NCBI GenBank assembly: GCA_030148725.1 | Contig: JASBSU010000033.1 | Span: 1 to 64,000, forward strand | Source of the DNA: Hyphomicrobium sp. | Lineage (GTDB): Bacteria > Pseudomonadota > Alphaproteobacteria > Rhizobiales > Hyphomicrobiaceae | Direction: 5' to 3' | DNA: 64,000 bases | Shown: one piece after another, positions 18,305 through 26,524 of the stretch | How the letters are laid out: each line of letters starts with the position of its first letter | Numbering within the stretch: position 1 is the stretch's first letter | The notes under the pieces: model-generated | Told to the model about the DNA's origin: nothing | The model's database searches: none | What the model saw: the letters and a program-made list of their open reading frames with translations, nothing else | Position numbers and translations under genes: made by a program

Positions 18305-20803
18305 TTGTCAGCCGCGCCGCCACCGACTGCAGACAAAGGCAATATCGGGCCCCACCGATATACGCGTCACGTTTCGTCGCGACGCCTGGCGCTGCATTTG
18401 AGCGAGCAGGACGCAAACGGCGAGCGCGCGATCGCGCTGGCGCAGGCCGGAATAGCGCTGTTCATCGTCGGCGTGCATTCGTTCGGCCTCGGCCGCACGT
18501 TTGCCGACGTTGGATACATCATTCCCGCGGCTCTGGCGGCCTTCGTCATGAGTTCAGGAATCCGCTGGTGGCTCGCCGGTCTCCGACCGCTTCCCGATCG
18601 CGCGCTCGATGCACTGAGCGTGATCGACGTGGGCATCGTTATCTCGGTCATCTGGAGTTATCAGTACGCATTCGGCCATCCTGCTGCCGGCATCTTGAAG
18701 GCGCCGGCATTCTCGCTGCTGCTCCTGCTGATAGGCTTGCGCGCGCTGCGCTTCCATCCAAGGCCGGTCGTCGTCGCGGGTATCGCCGCTGTCGCAGGCT
18801 GGAGCCTTGTCGTCTGCTCGGTCGTGCTCACCGACGGATGGCAGGCGATCACGAATGACTACAGGGTCTACTTGGCGTCGGCCCATATCTTCCTGCCGGC
18901 CGAAGCGCTGCGCATCGCTTCGCTGGTCGCGCTGGCTGTTGTTCTGGCTGCCGGCGCCTACGGCGCGCGCCGCATCCTGGGCCGCGCTGCGCACATGGCG
19001 GACTATGGCGAGGCGTTGGAAACAGCGCGCAAGCATCTGGAGGAATCGAGCCGCGCAAGGGCACGCGCCGAGACTGCAATCGCAGCTCTTGACCTGCGCG
19101 AGGTAGAGCTGAGCGAGCAGAACAAGCTTTTTAACGCTGCACTTTCCAACATGCCTCAGGGCCTGTGCATGTTCGACCAGGACGAAAGGCTGCTGGTCTG
19201 CAACGCCCGCTATGTGGAAATGTATGGTCTTTCGAAAGATCTGGCTCAGCCCGGCACGTCTTTCCGCAGCATCATCGAAAGCCGCATACGCAACGGTCTG
19301 TTCGAGGGCGTCGATGCTGATGCCTATCTGCAGGAGCGCGAGGCATCGGTCCGCGAGGCTACGCGTCATACCAAGATCCACGAGCTTTCCGATGGTCGCA
19401 TCGTCGCCATCACCCACGAGCCATTGGAGGGCGGCGGCTGGGTGGCGACGCACGAGGACGTCACCTACCTGCACCAGATGGAAGCACGCATCTCCTACCT
19501 CGCGCGGCACGATGCGCTGACGGACTTGCCGAACCGCGCACAATTCCGCGAGCGGCTGGATGAGTTGCTCAAGGGTGACGCATTCTCTCCCGGCTGCATC
19601 ATCGTACTCATATTTGAGATCGACCGGTTCAAGGATATCAACGACACCTTCGGCCCTTCCATCGGCGATGCGCTACTGCAGAGCGTTGCGCAGCGACTGC
19701 GCCGCCGTTTGGATGGCGCCGACATTGTCGCTCGCATGGGTGGTGACGAATTTGGAGTGCTCCAGAATTGCGCCGAGCCATCCTTGGCAGCCGACGCCCT
19801 CGCCAAGCGCGTCCAGGCTATACTCAGCACGTCGTTCGACATCGACGACCACTCGCTGTCCATCAGCGTCAGCGTGGGTGTCGCAATCGCGCCGTCGGAT
19901 GGCAGCAGTTCCGATGAACTCCTGAAAAACGCCGACCTGGCACTTGAGCGTGCGCGACGTGACGGGGCTGGAAACGCGCGGTTCTTCGAGCGAGGCATGG
20001 ATGAGCGCTTGCGTGCCCGTCACAAGCTCGAGCACGACATGCGTATCGGCCTTCGCGAGGATCAGTTCGAACTCCATTACCAGCCGCAGCTCGACTTCGA
20101 GAGCAACGAGGTGGTGGCGTTCGAGGCTCTCTTGCGTTGGCGGCACCCCGAGCGCGGCATGATCGCACCGAGCGAATTCGTGCCGCTCGCCGAGGACAAC
20201 GGCTTCATCGTGCAGCTCGGCGACTGGGCTTTGCGTCGCGCGTGCGAGGAAGCCGCGACCTGGCCGAGGGACATTCGTGTTGCCGTCAACTTGTCCGTCG
20301 CGCAGTTCCGTTCCGGTCAAATCCGCCAGTCGGTCATATCGGCGCTTGGCTCGACGGGCCTGTCGCCGAACCGATTGGAGCTTGAGATCACCGAGTCCGT
20401 GCTCATGGACGACGTGGAAGATGTCGCCGAAACGCTGCAGAAGTTGCAGGAGATGGGTGTCGGCATCGCGCTCGATGATTTCGGAACCGGCTTTTCCTCG
20501 TTGAGCTATCTGACGAGAATCCGCTTCGACAAGATCAAGATCGACAGGCACTTCATTCAGGAGCTGCACGACAATCCGGACAGCGCCCTGGCCGTGCTGC
20601 GATCCGTCGTGGCGTTGTCGAAAAGCCTCGGCATCGTTGCCCTCGCGGAGGGCGTCGAGACAGCCGAGCAGTTGGAACGCGTTCGCGCCGAGGGCTGTCG
20701 CGAGGCGCAGGGCTATTACATCGGCCGTCCGATGCCGTTAGATGAGGTTGATCGTCTGCTGAAGCCGCAGGATGAGGCGCAGCGCCGGCGCGCGGCCCAT
20801 TGA
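18305..20803 (+). CDS. Membrane-bound PAS-GGDEF-EAL c-di-GMP protein
   Basis: An 832-residue protein: five or six membrane helices (about 40-230), a short coiled linker, a PAS domain (about 275-395; LSNMPQGLCMFDQDERLLVC), GGDEF (about 405-560) and EAL (about 575-820). The EAL domain keeps its key residues (FEALLRW, VNLSVAQF, ELEITESVL, LDDFGTGFSSL, IKIDRHFI, EGVET), so c-di-GMP phosphodiesterase activity is expected. The GGDEF loop is intact (MGGDEFG), but the first metal-binding Asp is Glu (LIFEIDRFK) and the usual GH is GP (TFGPSIGD). The start is a TTG at 18305 with AGGGAG six bases upstream. Confidence 0.93.
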   Translation: MSAAPPPTADKGNIGPHRYTRHVSSRRLALHLSEQDANGERAIALAQAGIALFIVGVHSFGLGRTFADVGYIIPAALAAFVMSSGIRWWLAGLRPLPDRALDALSVIDVGIVISVIWSYQYAFGHPAAGILKAPAFSLLLLLIGLRALRFHPRPVVVAGIAAVAGWSLVVCSVVLTDGWQAITNDYRVYLASAHIFLPAEALRIASLVALAVVLAAGAYGARRILGRAAHMADYGEALETARKHLEESSRARARAETAIAALDLREVELSEQNKLFNAALSNMPQGLCMFDQDERLLVCNARYVEMYGLSKDLAQPGTSFRSIIESRIRNGLFEGVDADAYLQEREASVREATRHTKIHELSDGRIVAITHEPLEGGGWVATHEDVTYLHQMEARISYLARHDALTDLPNRAQFRERLDELLKGDAFSPGCIIVLIFEIDRFKDINDTFGPSIGDALLQSVAQRLRRRLDGADIVARMGGDEFGVLQNCAEPSLAADALAKRVQAILSTSFDIDDHSLSISVSVGVAIAPSDGSSSDELLKNADLALERARRDGAGNARFFERGMDERLRARHKLEHDMRIGLREDQFELHYQPQLDFESNEVVAFEALLRWRHPERGMIAPSEFVPLAEDNGFIVQLGDWALRRACEEAATWPRDIRVAVNLSVAQFRSGQIRQSVISALGSTGLSPNRLELEITESVLMDDVEDVAETLQKLQEMGVGIALDDFGTGFSSLSYLTRIRFDKIKIDRHFIQELHDNPDSALAVLRSVVALSKSLGIVALAEGVETAEQLERVRAEGCREAQGYYIGRPMPLDEVDRLLKPQDEAQRRRAAH

Positions 20804-20844
20804 GCCATCGTTATGCGGACGTGTCGCCCGACCGCCCGCGCCGC

Positions 20845-21069
20845 TCAATTCTCTTCGTCGTAGGGCGGCCACGGCCAAGCTTCCTCCTGGCTGCTCCCGA
20901 TGTCGAAGAGTTCGAGGCTGATCGGCGGCGTATCGGGATCACCGACCGGACGCGGCGGCGGATCGTCCATCTGTTGTGACGGCGAGGCCAGCTGCATGAT
21001 CCTCTCAGCGCCGGCAGGTGGTGCGGCGAGAGGAAGCACCAGAAGCGCAGTCAAAACAGTGCGATACAT
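20845..21069 (-). CDS. Small secreted protein of unknown function
   Basis: A 74-residue protein with a clear signal peptide (MYRTVLTALLVLPLAAPPAGA) followed by a short proline-rich, acidic mature region (QQMDDPPPRPVGDPDTPP). The signal peptide is the main argument for reality; the opposite strand also carries an open frame without any such signal. It is convergent with the GGDEF-EAL gene. No family was recognised. Confidence 0.5.
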   Translation of the reverse strand: MYRTVLTALLVLPLAAPPAGAERIMQLASPSQQMDDPPPRPVGDPDTPPISLELFDIGSSQEEAWPWPPYDEEN

Positions 21070-21244
21070 TGCCGTGTCCTCAGGTGATATTCACAGCCCG
21101 AGTACACACGGAGGCGTTTAAGGAACGATCGCGCCGGCAGGCGGAAGTTTAAGACAAATGCTCTCTGACTGCCGCGCCGCGCGGCGGCTCGTGCCCGGAT
21201 CTCGCCGTAGTGCGGGCGCCTAGTTTCGTGTGAGCGAGAGGTCG

Positions 21245-22381
21245 ATGCAGTACCGGGTCATCCAGTCGCCTTCAGACGCACGCTTGCGCAGCGAAACGCC
21301 GGTCATCGTAGGCGTGCTGACGCTTGGTCTTTTTCTCGTCTATGGCCACGCTTGGCTCGCCGATCCGACACAACTCATCCAGCGCGCCGTTCTTTTCGTT
21401 TGGCTACTGGCGACGATCACAGGTTGCATCTTCGGCGTTGTGCGCCATGCCGATGCACTCTCCGAACTTCTGGGCGAGCCGCTCGGCACGCTGATCCTCA
21501 CAGGCTCGGTGATCACCATAGAGGTGTCGCTGATCGCCGCCGTGATGTTCGAGGGCGCAACCGATCCGACGCTCGCGCGCGACACCATGTTCGCGGTCAT
21601 CATGATCATGATGAATGGCATGGTCGGTCTTTGTCTGTTGTCGGGCGGCCTGCTCCACGTGCAGCAGGAGTACAACCTCGAAGGCGCCCGCGCTTATCTC
21701 GCCGTTCTCATTCCACTGTCGGCGATTGCGCTGATCCTGCCGCGCAGCAGGTCATCGGCAGTTGAGGGCAGTCTGAGCTACTGGCAGGCAACGCTGTTCT
21801 CGATCGCGACGCTGGTGCTCTACGCAATATTTGTTGCGTTGCAGACGATGCGCCATCGCGGCTTCTTTGCGCTGCCGGAGATGGCGGAAGACGCAGCGGA
21901 CGAAGCGGACGAAGCGCTTGCCACGCACGGATCGGTCGCACGGCACGCGGTGCTTCTGATTTTGACGATGCTCCCGGTGGTCGGCCTTGCCGAGTATCTC
22001 GCCGTCATGGTGGAGCAGGGCATCCATACATTCCACATGCCGACCGCGCTCGGCGGCGCGCTGATTGCCGCGCTCATCCTGGCGCCGGAGGGCATCACGG
22101 CCTTGAAAGCCGCGCTGGCGAACAAGCTTCAACGCTCCATCAATCTGTGCCTCGGATCGGCGCTTTCGACCGTGGCCTTGACCGTGCCGACGGTGTTGAT
22201 AATCGGCCTTGCGACCCATCAGAGCATCACGCTCGGTCTGGGCGATGAGAACATCATCCTGCTGATGCTGACGTTGATGGTCAGCATGCTCACGTTTTCC
22301 GGCGCCCGCACCAATGTCCTGCACGGAGCCGTGCACCTGCTCCTGTTCTTCAGTTTCATAGTGCTGATTTTCGATCCTTGA
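21245..22381 (+). CDS. chaA: Calcium/proton antiporter, ChaA/CAX type
   Basis: A protein of about 378 residues with eleven hydrophobic segments and the two CAX-type repeats: GSVITIEVSLIAAVMFEG near residue 95 and a matching second-half motif, ALILAPEGITALKAALAN near 275. Both hold the conserved acidic residue in a membrane helix that coordinates the cation. An acidic stretch (EDAADEADEA) sits in the central loop, as in ChaA. ATG 21245 has GAGAGG upstream; a GTG at 21230 would add five residues. It probably exports Ca2+ or Na+/K+ in exchange for protons at alkaline pH. Confidence 0.9.
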   Translation: MQYRVIQSPSDARLRSETPVIVGVLTLGLFLVYGHAWLADPTQLIQRAVLFVWLLATITGCIFGVVRHADALSELLGEPLGTLILTGSVITIEVSLIAAVMFEGATDPTLARDTMFAVIMIMMNGMVGLCLLSGGLLHVQQEYNLEGARAYLAVLIPLSAIALILPRSRSSAVEGSLSYWQATLFSIATLVLYAIFVALQTMRHRGFFALPEMAEDAADEADEALATHGSVARHAVLLILTMLPVVGLAEYLAVMVEQGIHTFHMPTALGGALIAALILAPEGITALKAALANKLQRSINLCLGSALSTVALTVPTVLIIGLATHQSITLGLGDENIILLMLTLMVSMLTFSGARTNVLHGAVHLLLFFSFIVLIFDP

Positions 22382-22462
22382 TGTTCGCTCCCCACGGCCG
22401 GCCTTGGAAGGCTATATTTACCAGGCGAGACTAGCTTCGGCCCCAGCCGATGGGAGAACGAG

Positions 22463-23197
22463 ATGGCCACGACCGCCGCCAGCCAGAGCAAGCCAGTGGT
22501 TGATGCCGAGGCCCTGGAGATTTTCCAGAACCAGTGGGACGTCTACCGCAAGTTCCTCACCCACGATTATTTGTCGAACGCTGAAGCCTGCCGGGTGCTG
22601 CGTGATTTCCTCGCGCATGATGTCGCCCGCCCATTCCGCATCCTCGACCTCGCCTGCGGCGACGCCAGCGGGATCGTGCGCGCCATCGAGCCTTCCCAAG
22701 TCGAAGCCTACCGCGGCGTTGATCTCTCGGCGCCAGCGTTGGCTTTGGCAGCTCGCAATCTCGCGCCCCTGACCTGCGCGGTAGAACTCGCGGAAGCGGA
22801 CTTCACGACGGCCGTGCGCACGTCCGCGAACGTCAACGACATCGTCTGGATCTCTCTGTCTCTGCATCATCTGGAGACGCCGGCGAAGCTCGCCTTCATG
22901 CGCGACGTTCGCGCAAGCATCGCCGCTGACGGAGCGTTCCTCGTCTACGAGCCGACGCGTCGCGATGGTGAAGACCGCGCCCAGTTCTTGGATCGCTTCG
23001 AGGTCATCGGTCGTCGGGATTGGACCGAGCTGACGGACGGCGAATTCGCCGAAGCGCTGAAGCACGTCCGCACCTGCGACCTCCCGGAAACCGTCGCGAC
23101 GTGGCACGATCTGGGACGGGAAGCAGGGTTCGCTCGGTCGCAGGAACTCTACAAATCGCCGACCGATCTGTTCCGCCTTTTCCTCTACACGCCGTGA
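22463..23197 (+). CDS. SAM-dependent methyltransferase
   Basis: A 244-residue class I methyltransferase: motif I ILDLACGDASGIVRA near residue 60, acidic YRGVDLS at the end of strand 2, and a SLHHLETPAKL post-II region typical of small-molecule methyltransferases. The N-terminal helices (EALEIFQNQWDVYRKFLTHD) resemble a substrate cap. It is convergent with a second, unrelated methyltransferase gene. The substrate is not evident. Confidence 0.85.
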   Translation: MATTAASQSKPVVDAEALEIFQNQWDVYRKFLTHDYLSNAEACRVLRDFLAHDVARPFRILDLACGDASGIVRAIEPSQVEAYRGVDLSAPALALAARNLAPLTCAVELAEADFTTAVRTSANVNDIVWISLSLHHLETPAKLAFMRDVRASIAADGAFLVYEPTRRDGEDRAQFLDRFEVIGRRDWTELTDGEFAEALKHVRTCDLPETVATWHDLGREAGFARSQELYKSPTDLFRLFLYTP

Positions 23198-23210
23198 CGA
23201 CGATCCGTGG

Positions 23211-24011
23211 TCAATTCGGCCGGCGTGCAATGATCGCGACGGTTTCGACCACCTCAGGGAAGATGCCGTCCGGTGACAATGCGAGCATGCGGGCGCGCAG
23301 CTCCTCCTCGTAGGCTCTCGTTCCGTCTTCGCCGAGCACCGAGGGAGAGTTCGCCGAGAAGGACAAAGCTCGCGCCAGAACCTGAGCGAGTGTCACCGAG
23401 CGCTTCTCGAATACCGACACACGTTCCACGCTGCTGAACGGGCTGCGCAGCAGGACGCTAACGTGATCCTCCCAAGCCCCGCTCTTGCGCCAGCGGTTGA
23501 AGTCGTCGAAGCGCCCGTGCGCCTGGCGCACTTCCTCGAAGGCGTCGTGCCAGCGGAGGTCACCAGACGGATGCAGCTCCGTGTTGACAAGCGATAGGGC
23601 TCCGCCCGGTGCGATCAACGCGTTAAGACGCAGCAGCGTCGCGTCCCGGTCCATCCAGTGGAAGGCGCGTGCGATGGTGACGAGGTTCAGCGGCGACAGG
23701 GACTGGTCGAGATCGAACGACGTGCCGACACGCCAATCCACCTTGACGCCGGCAGTCTCCGCCGCGCGCCTGGCTTCAGCGATCATCGCCGGATCTGCAT
23801 CGATCCCGATAAGCGTGCCGCAATACGGTGCGAGCAGCAGCGTCAGGGAGCCCGGACCGCAACCCAGATCGAGCACGCGCGAGCCGGGTCCAAGTCCGGT
23901 CTCGACCGCGAGCTTTCCGACCAGCCGTTCCGAGTATCGGGGCCGGCCATTGACGTAATGCGGGATGGCCGACGTGAAGCGGTTGGGATCGAGGGGCGCG
24001 ACTCGGGTCAT
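23211..24011 (-). CDS. SAM-dependent methyltransferase (UbiE/Methyltransf_11 type)
   Basis: A protein of about 266 residues opening with DPNRFTSAIPHYVNGRPRYSERL, then motif I VLDLGCGPGSLTLLLA near residue 47, acidic IGIDADP and IARAFHWMDRDATL. This pattern is typical of methyltransferases related to trans-aconitate and phytochrome-associated enzymes. ATG 24011 was chosen because the conserved region begins just after it; a GTG at 24044 is in frame. The substrate is unknown. Confidence 0.84.
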   Translation of the reverse strand: MTRVAPLDPNRFTSAIPHYVNGRPRYSERLVGKLAVETGLGPGSRVLDLGCGPGSLTLLLAPYCGTLIGIDADPAMIAEARRAAETAGVKVDWRVGTSFDLDQSLSPLNLVTIARAFHWMDRDATLLRLNALIAPGGALSLVNTELHPSGDLRWHDAFEEVRQAHGRFDDFNRWRKSGAWEDHVSVLLRSPFSSVERVSVFEKRSVTLAQVLARALSFSANSPSVLGEDGTRAYEEELRARMLALSPDGIFPEVVETVAIIARRPN

Positions 24012-24110
24012 GCGGTCGGATGTCCGGTGAGGGGAGCTGCCCACTTTACGTATGCAGCGCTCTCACCCTGAGCAACCGGCATCCGGCCGCCATAGATAGC
24101 GCCGGGCAAC

Positions 24111-24144
24111 AAAAATCCGCGCCGGCGAAGGGACCTCGCCGGCG
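24111..24144 (-). terminator. Rho-independent terminator for the small basic protein gene
   Basis: On the minus strand a perfect 9-bp stem, CGCCGGCGA/TCGCCGGCG, with a 7-nt loop is followed by CGGATTTTT. It lies 26 bp after the stop of the 54-residue gene and is oriented to end its transcript. Confidence 0.8.
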
Positions 24145-24170
24145 TGGCATCAGATCGCAGACTTGTGTGA

Positions 24171-24335
24171 TTAGGCCTGGGCAGCCTTGGCGCCACGGCG
24201 CAGACCGGCAGCCTTCTTGAGGCGCTTGCGGCCGGCACCGGTGTTGCCCTGGTTGCGGGTCGTCTTGGCACGCGGAATGGCGCGACGCGCCTTCTTCTTG
24301 CGGGTTTCGACGTTGCGGAGGCTACGAGTGCTCAT
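24171..24335 (-). CDS. Small, strongly basic protein (54 residues), function unknown
   Basis: The frame runs from ATG at 24335 (MSTRSLRNVETRKKKARRAI) to TAA at 24171. About a third of residues are Arg or Lys, with no acidic residue after Glu10 and an Ala/Gly-rich tail, so it is probably a nucleic-acid or ribosome-associated peptide. Codon choice is regular and highly biased (CGC/CGT, AAG), as in highly expressed genes. GGTGG lies upstream, and a strong terminator follows 26 bp after the stop on the same strand. It sits between two unrelated genes as its own transcription unit. No named family was recognised. Confidence 0.7.
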   Translation of the reverse strand: MSTRSLRNVETRKKKARRAIPRAKTTRNQGNTGAGRKRLKKAAGLRRGAKAAQA

Positions 24336-24567
24336 GATCCACCAGATTGGGCGTTGGCCAAAAAAGGCCAGGAACCGGAATAGCGCCCGAGCCTTGAGGC
24401 CGTCGAAGCGCGGAGCGGCTCCTCTAGGTCATCTTCGCCTGCGACGCAAGTGTCCACAGCCGCCCCGCCGCATTCCTTGACATAAATCCGTAACAAGACT
24501 CCCTTAGCCGAACCGGTCGGACGCCAGCAGCGTCAGCTTTGGCGGTAATAACGATAGACGGGACAGC

Positions 24568-25833
24568 ATGGCCTCGACCCAAGACGCGATCGCAGCGGAT
24601 GAAGCGCCTCTGGGGCGCGAGCGCAATCAGCGCCTGCGGCAGGCGGTGCATCGCCACAAGGCGACGACCCGGCAGGGCATGCAGGAGCGTCTGTTCACCC
24701 TCGCGTTCAGTGGCCTTGTCTACCCCCAGATCTGGGAGGACCCGGTCGTCGACCTGGAGGCCCTCCGTCTCAAGGAAGGCGAGCATCTCGTCGCAATCGC
24801 GTCGGGCGGGTGTAACGTCCTGAGCTATCTGGCAGCGGCTCCCGTTCAGATCACGGCCGTCGATCTCAATCCCGCTCACGTGGCGCTGAACAAGCTGAAA
24901 GTCGCCGCCCTCGCGAACCTGCCCAACTATGAAACCTTCCGCGCCTTCTTCGCCGAGGCCAACCGGCAGGACAACATCGATACGTACTTCACCTATCTGC
25001 AGCCGCACCTGGATGCCGCAACCCGCAAATACTGGGAATCGCGCGACCGCATCGGCCGCCGCCGCATCGGTTACTTCGCGACCAACGTCTACCGCCACGG
25101 CCTTCTGGGCAATTTCATCGCCGCCGGCCACTTGCTGGCGCGCATGCATGGCAAGGACCCGCGCAAGATCGTCGCCGCAGCAGACCGCGCCGAGCAGCGC
25201 CGCATCTTCGATGAGGAGCTGGCACCGCTCTTTGCGCGCCGCCACATCCGCTGGCTGCTCGACAAGCCATCGGCACTGTTCGGGCTCGGCATTCCGCCGT
25301 CGCAGTTTGAAGCCTTGAAGGGCAAGGAAGCGAGCATGGCCGACGTGCTCCTCAAGCGCCTCGAGCGTCTCGCCTGCGACTTCGACCTCAAAGACAACTA
25401 TTTCGCCTGGCAGGCCTTCGGTCGCAGCTACGCGGCCGGCGATGCCGCGGCCCCGCTGCCGCCCTATCTGCAGGCCGACAGCTTCCCGAAGCTGCGCAAG
25501 CGCAGCCAGGACGTGTCGGTCGTCCACGCCTCTCTCACCGAGCATCTGGCGTCCAAGCCGGCCGCCTCGCTCGACGCCTACGTGCTCCTCGACGCCCAGG
25601 ACTGGATGACCGACTCCCAGCTCGGCGGCTTGTGGAGCGAGATCCTTCGCACCGCGAAGCCCGGCGCCCGCGTCATCTTCCGCACCGCCGGCGAGGAAAC
25701 CATCCTGCCCGGCCGCGTGCCCGACCGCATCCTCTCGCGCTTCAGCTACGATCGCGAGACATGCCGCGAGATGACCACCCGCGATCGCTCTTCGATCTAC
25801 GGCGGCTTCCACCTCTACACGCTGACGGCCTGA
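24568..25833 (+). CDS. btaA: S-adenosylmethionine:diacylglycerol 3-amino-3-carboxypropyl transferase
   Basis: A 421-residue DUF3419/BtaA protein. Typical strings are LVYPQIWEDPVVDLEAL near residue 50, the SAM-site-like VAIASGGCNVLSYLAA followed by ITAVDLNPAH, and a C-terminal LDAYVLLDAQDWMTDSQL with ARVIFRTAGEE. BtaA transfers the aminocarboxypropyl group of SAM to diacylglycerol, the first step to the betaine lipid DGTS, which replaces phospholipids under phosphate limitation. btaB follows after 11 bp. Confidence 0.93.
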   Translation: MASTQDAIAADEAPLGRERNQRLRQAVHRHKATTRQGMQERLFTLAFSGLVYPQIWEDPVVDLEALRLKEGEHLVAIASGGCNVLSYLAAAPVQITAVDLNPAHVALNKLKVAALANLPNYETFRAFFAEANRQDNIDTYFTYLQPHLDAATRKYWESRDRIGRRRIGYFATNVYRHGLLGNFIAAGHLLARMHGKDPRKIVAAADRAEQRRIFDEELAPLFARRHIRWLLDKPSALFGLGIPPSQFEALKGKEASMADVLLKRLERLACDFDLKDNYFAWQAFGRSYAAGDAAAPLPPYLQADSFPKLRKRSQDVSVVHASLTEHLASKPAASLDAYVLLDAQDWMTDSQLGGLWSEILRTAKPGARVIFRTAGEETILPGRVPDRILSRFSYDRETCREMTTRDRSSIYGGFHLYTLTA

Positions 25834-25844
25834 GAGGATCGCCC

Positions 25845-26504
25845 GTGGCGGAGACAGGAGCTTCGGCCGCCCAGCACATGGACGCCATCTACCGCTACCA
25901 GCGGTACGTCTATGATGCGACGCGCAAGTACTACCTGCTCGGCCGCGATCGTCTGATCGCCGACCTTGATCCGCCCCGCGGCGGCACGATCCTCGAGGTC
26001 GCCTGTGGTACCGGACGCAACCTCATCGGAGCTGCGCGCCGCTATCCCGAGGCGCGCTTCTACGGTTTCGATATCTCGAATGCGATGCTCGAAACCGCGC
26101 GTTCGTCCATCCAGCGTGCCGGTCTCGACGCCCGCATCAACATAGCCCACGGCGATGCGACGAGTTTCGATCCTGCGACGCTGTTCGGCGTTCCGGGCTT
26201 CGACCGGATCTTCATCTCCTACGCGCTCTCGATGATCCCGCCCTGGAGCCCGGCGCTTCAGGAGGCGTTGGATGCGCTGGCTCCGGGCGGCAAGCTGTTC
26301 ATCGTGGATTTTGGGGACCAGGCGCGGCTGCCGCGATGGTTCAAGCGCGGCTTGCGCTCCTGGCTCGCGCAGTTTTCCGTCACGCCCCGCGATGAGCTAG
26401 AGGCCGAGTTGCGACGCGTCAGTGCGATGCCGGGCTTCGAGGTGCACTACGAGCCCCTTTATCGCGGCTATTCCACCTATGCGGTCGTGACGAGAACGGC
26501 CTGA
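25845..26504 (+). CDS. btaB: Diacylglyceryl homoserine N-methyltransferase
   Basis: A 219-residue class I methyltransferase: YRYQRYVYDATRKYYLLGRD near the start is characteristic of BtaB, followed by ILEVACGTGRNLIGAA, FYGFDISNAML and FIVDFGDQARLP. It would add three methyl groups to the product of BtaA to give DGTS. The GTG at 25845 with AGAGGA upstream was chosen; an ATG at 25878 would remove eleven residues. The gene order btaA-btaB is the usual operon. Confidence 0.92.
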   Translation: MAETGASAAQHMDAIYRYQRYVYDATRKYYLLGRDRLIADLDPPRGGTILEVACGTGRNLIGAARRYPEARFYGFDISNAMLETARSSIQRAGLDARINIAHGDATSFDPATLFGVPGFDRIFISYALSMIPPWSPALQEALDALAPGGKLFIVDFGDQARLPRWFKRGLRSWLAQFSVTPRDELEAELRRVSAMPGFEVHYEPLYRGYSTYAVVTRTA

Positions 26505-26524
26505 GGCAAGAACGACCTGAGGTC

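Noticed and set aside
20900-21121. Plus-strand open frame opposite the small secreted protein
   Set aside because: It has no signal peptide or family motif, whereas the minus-strand frame encodes a good signal peptide.
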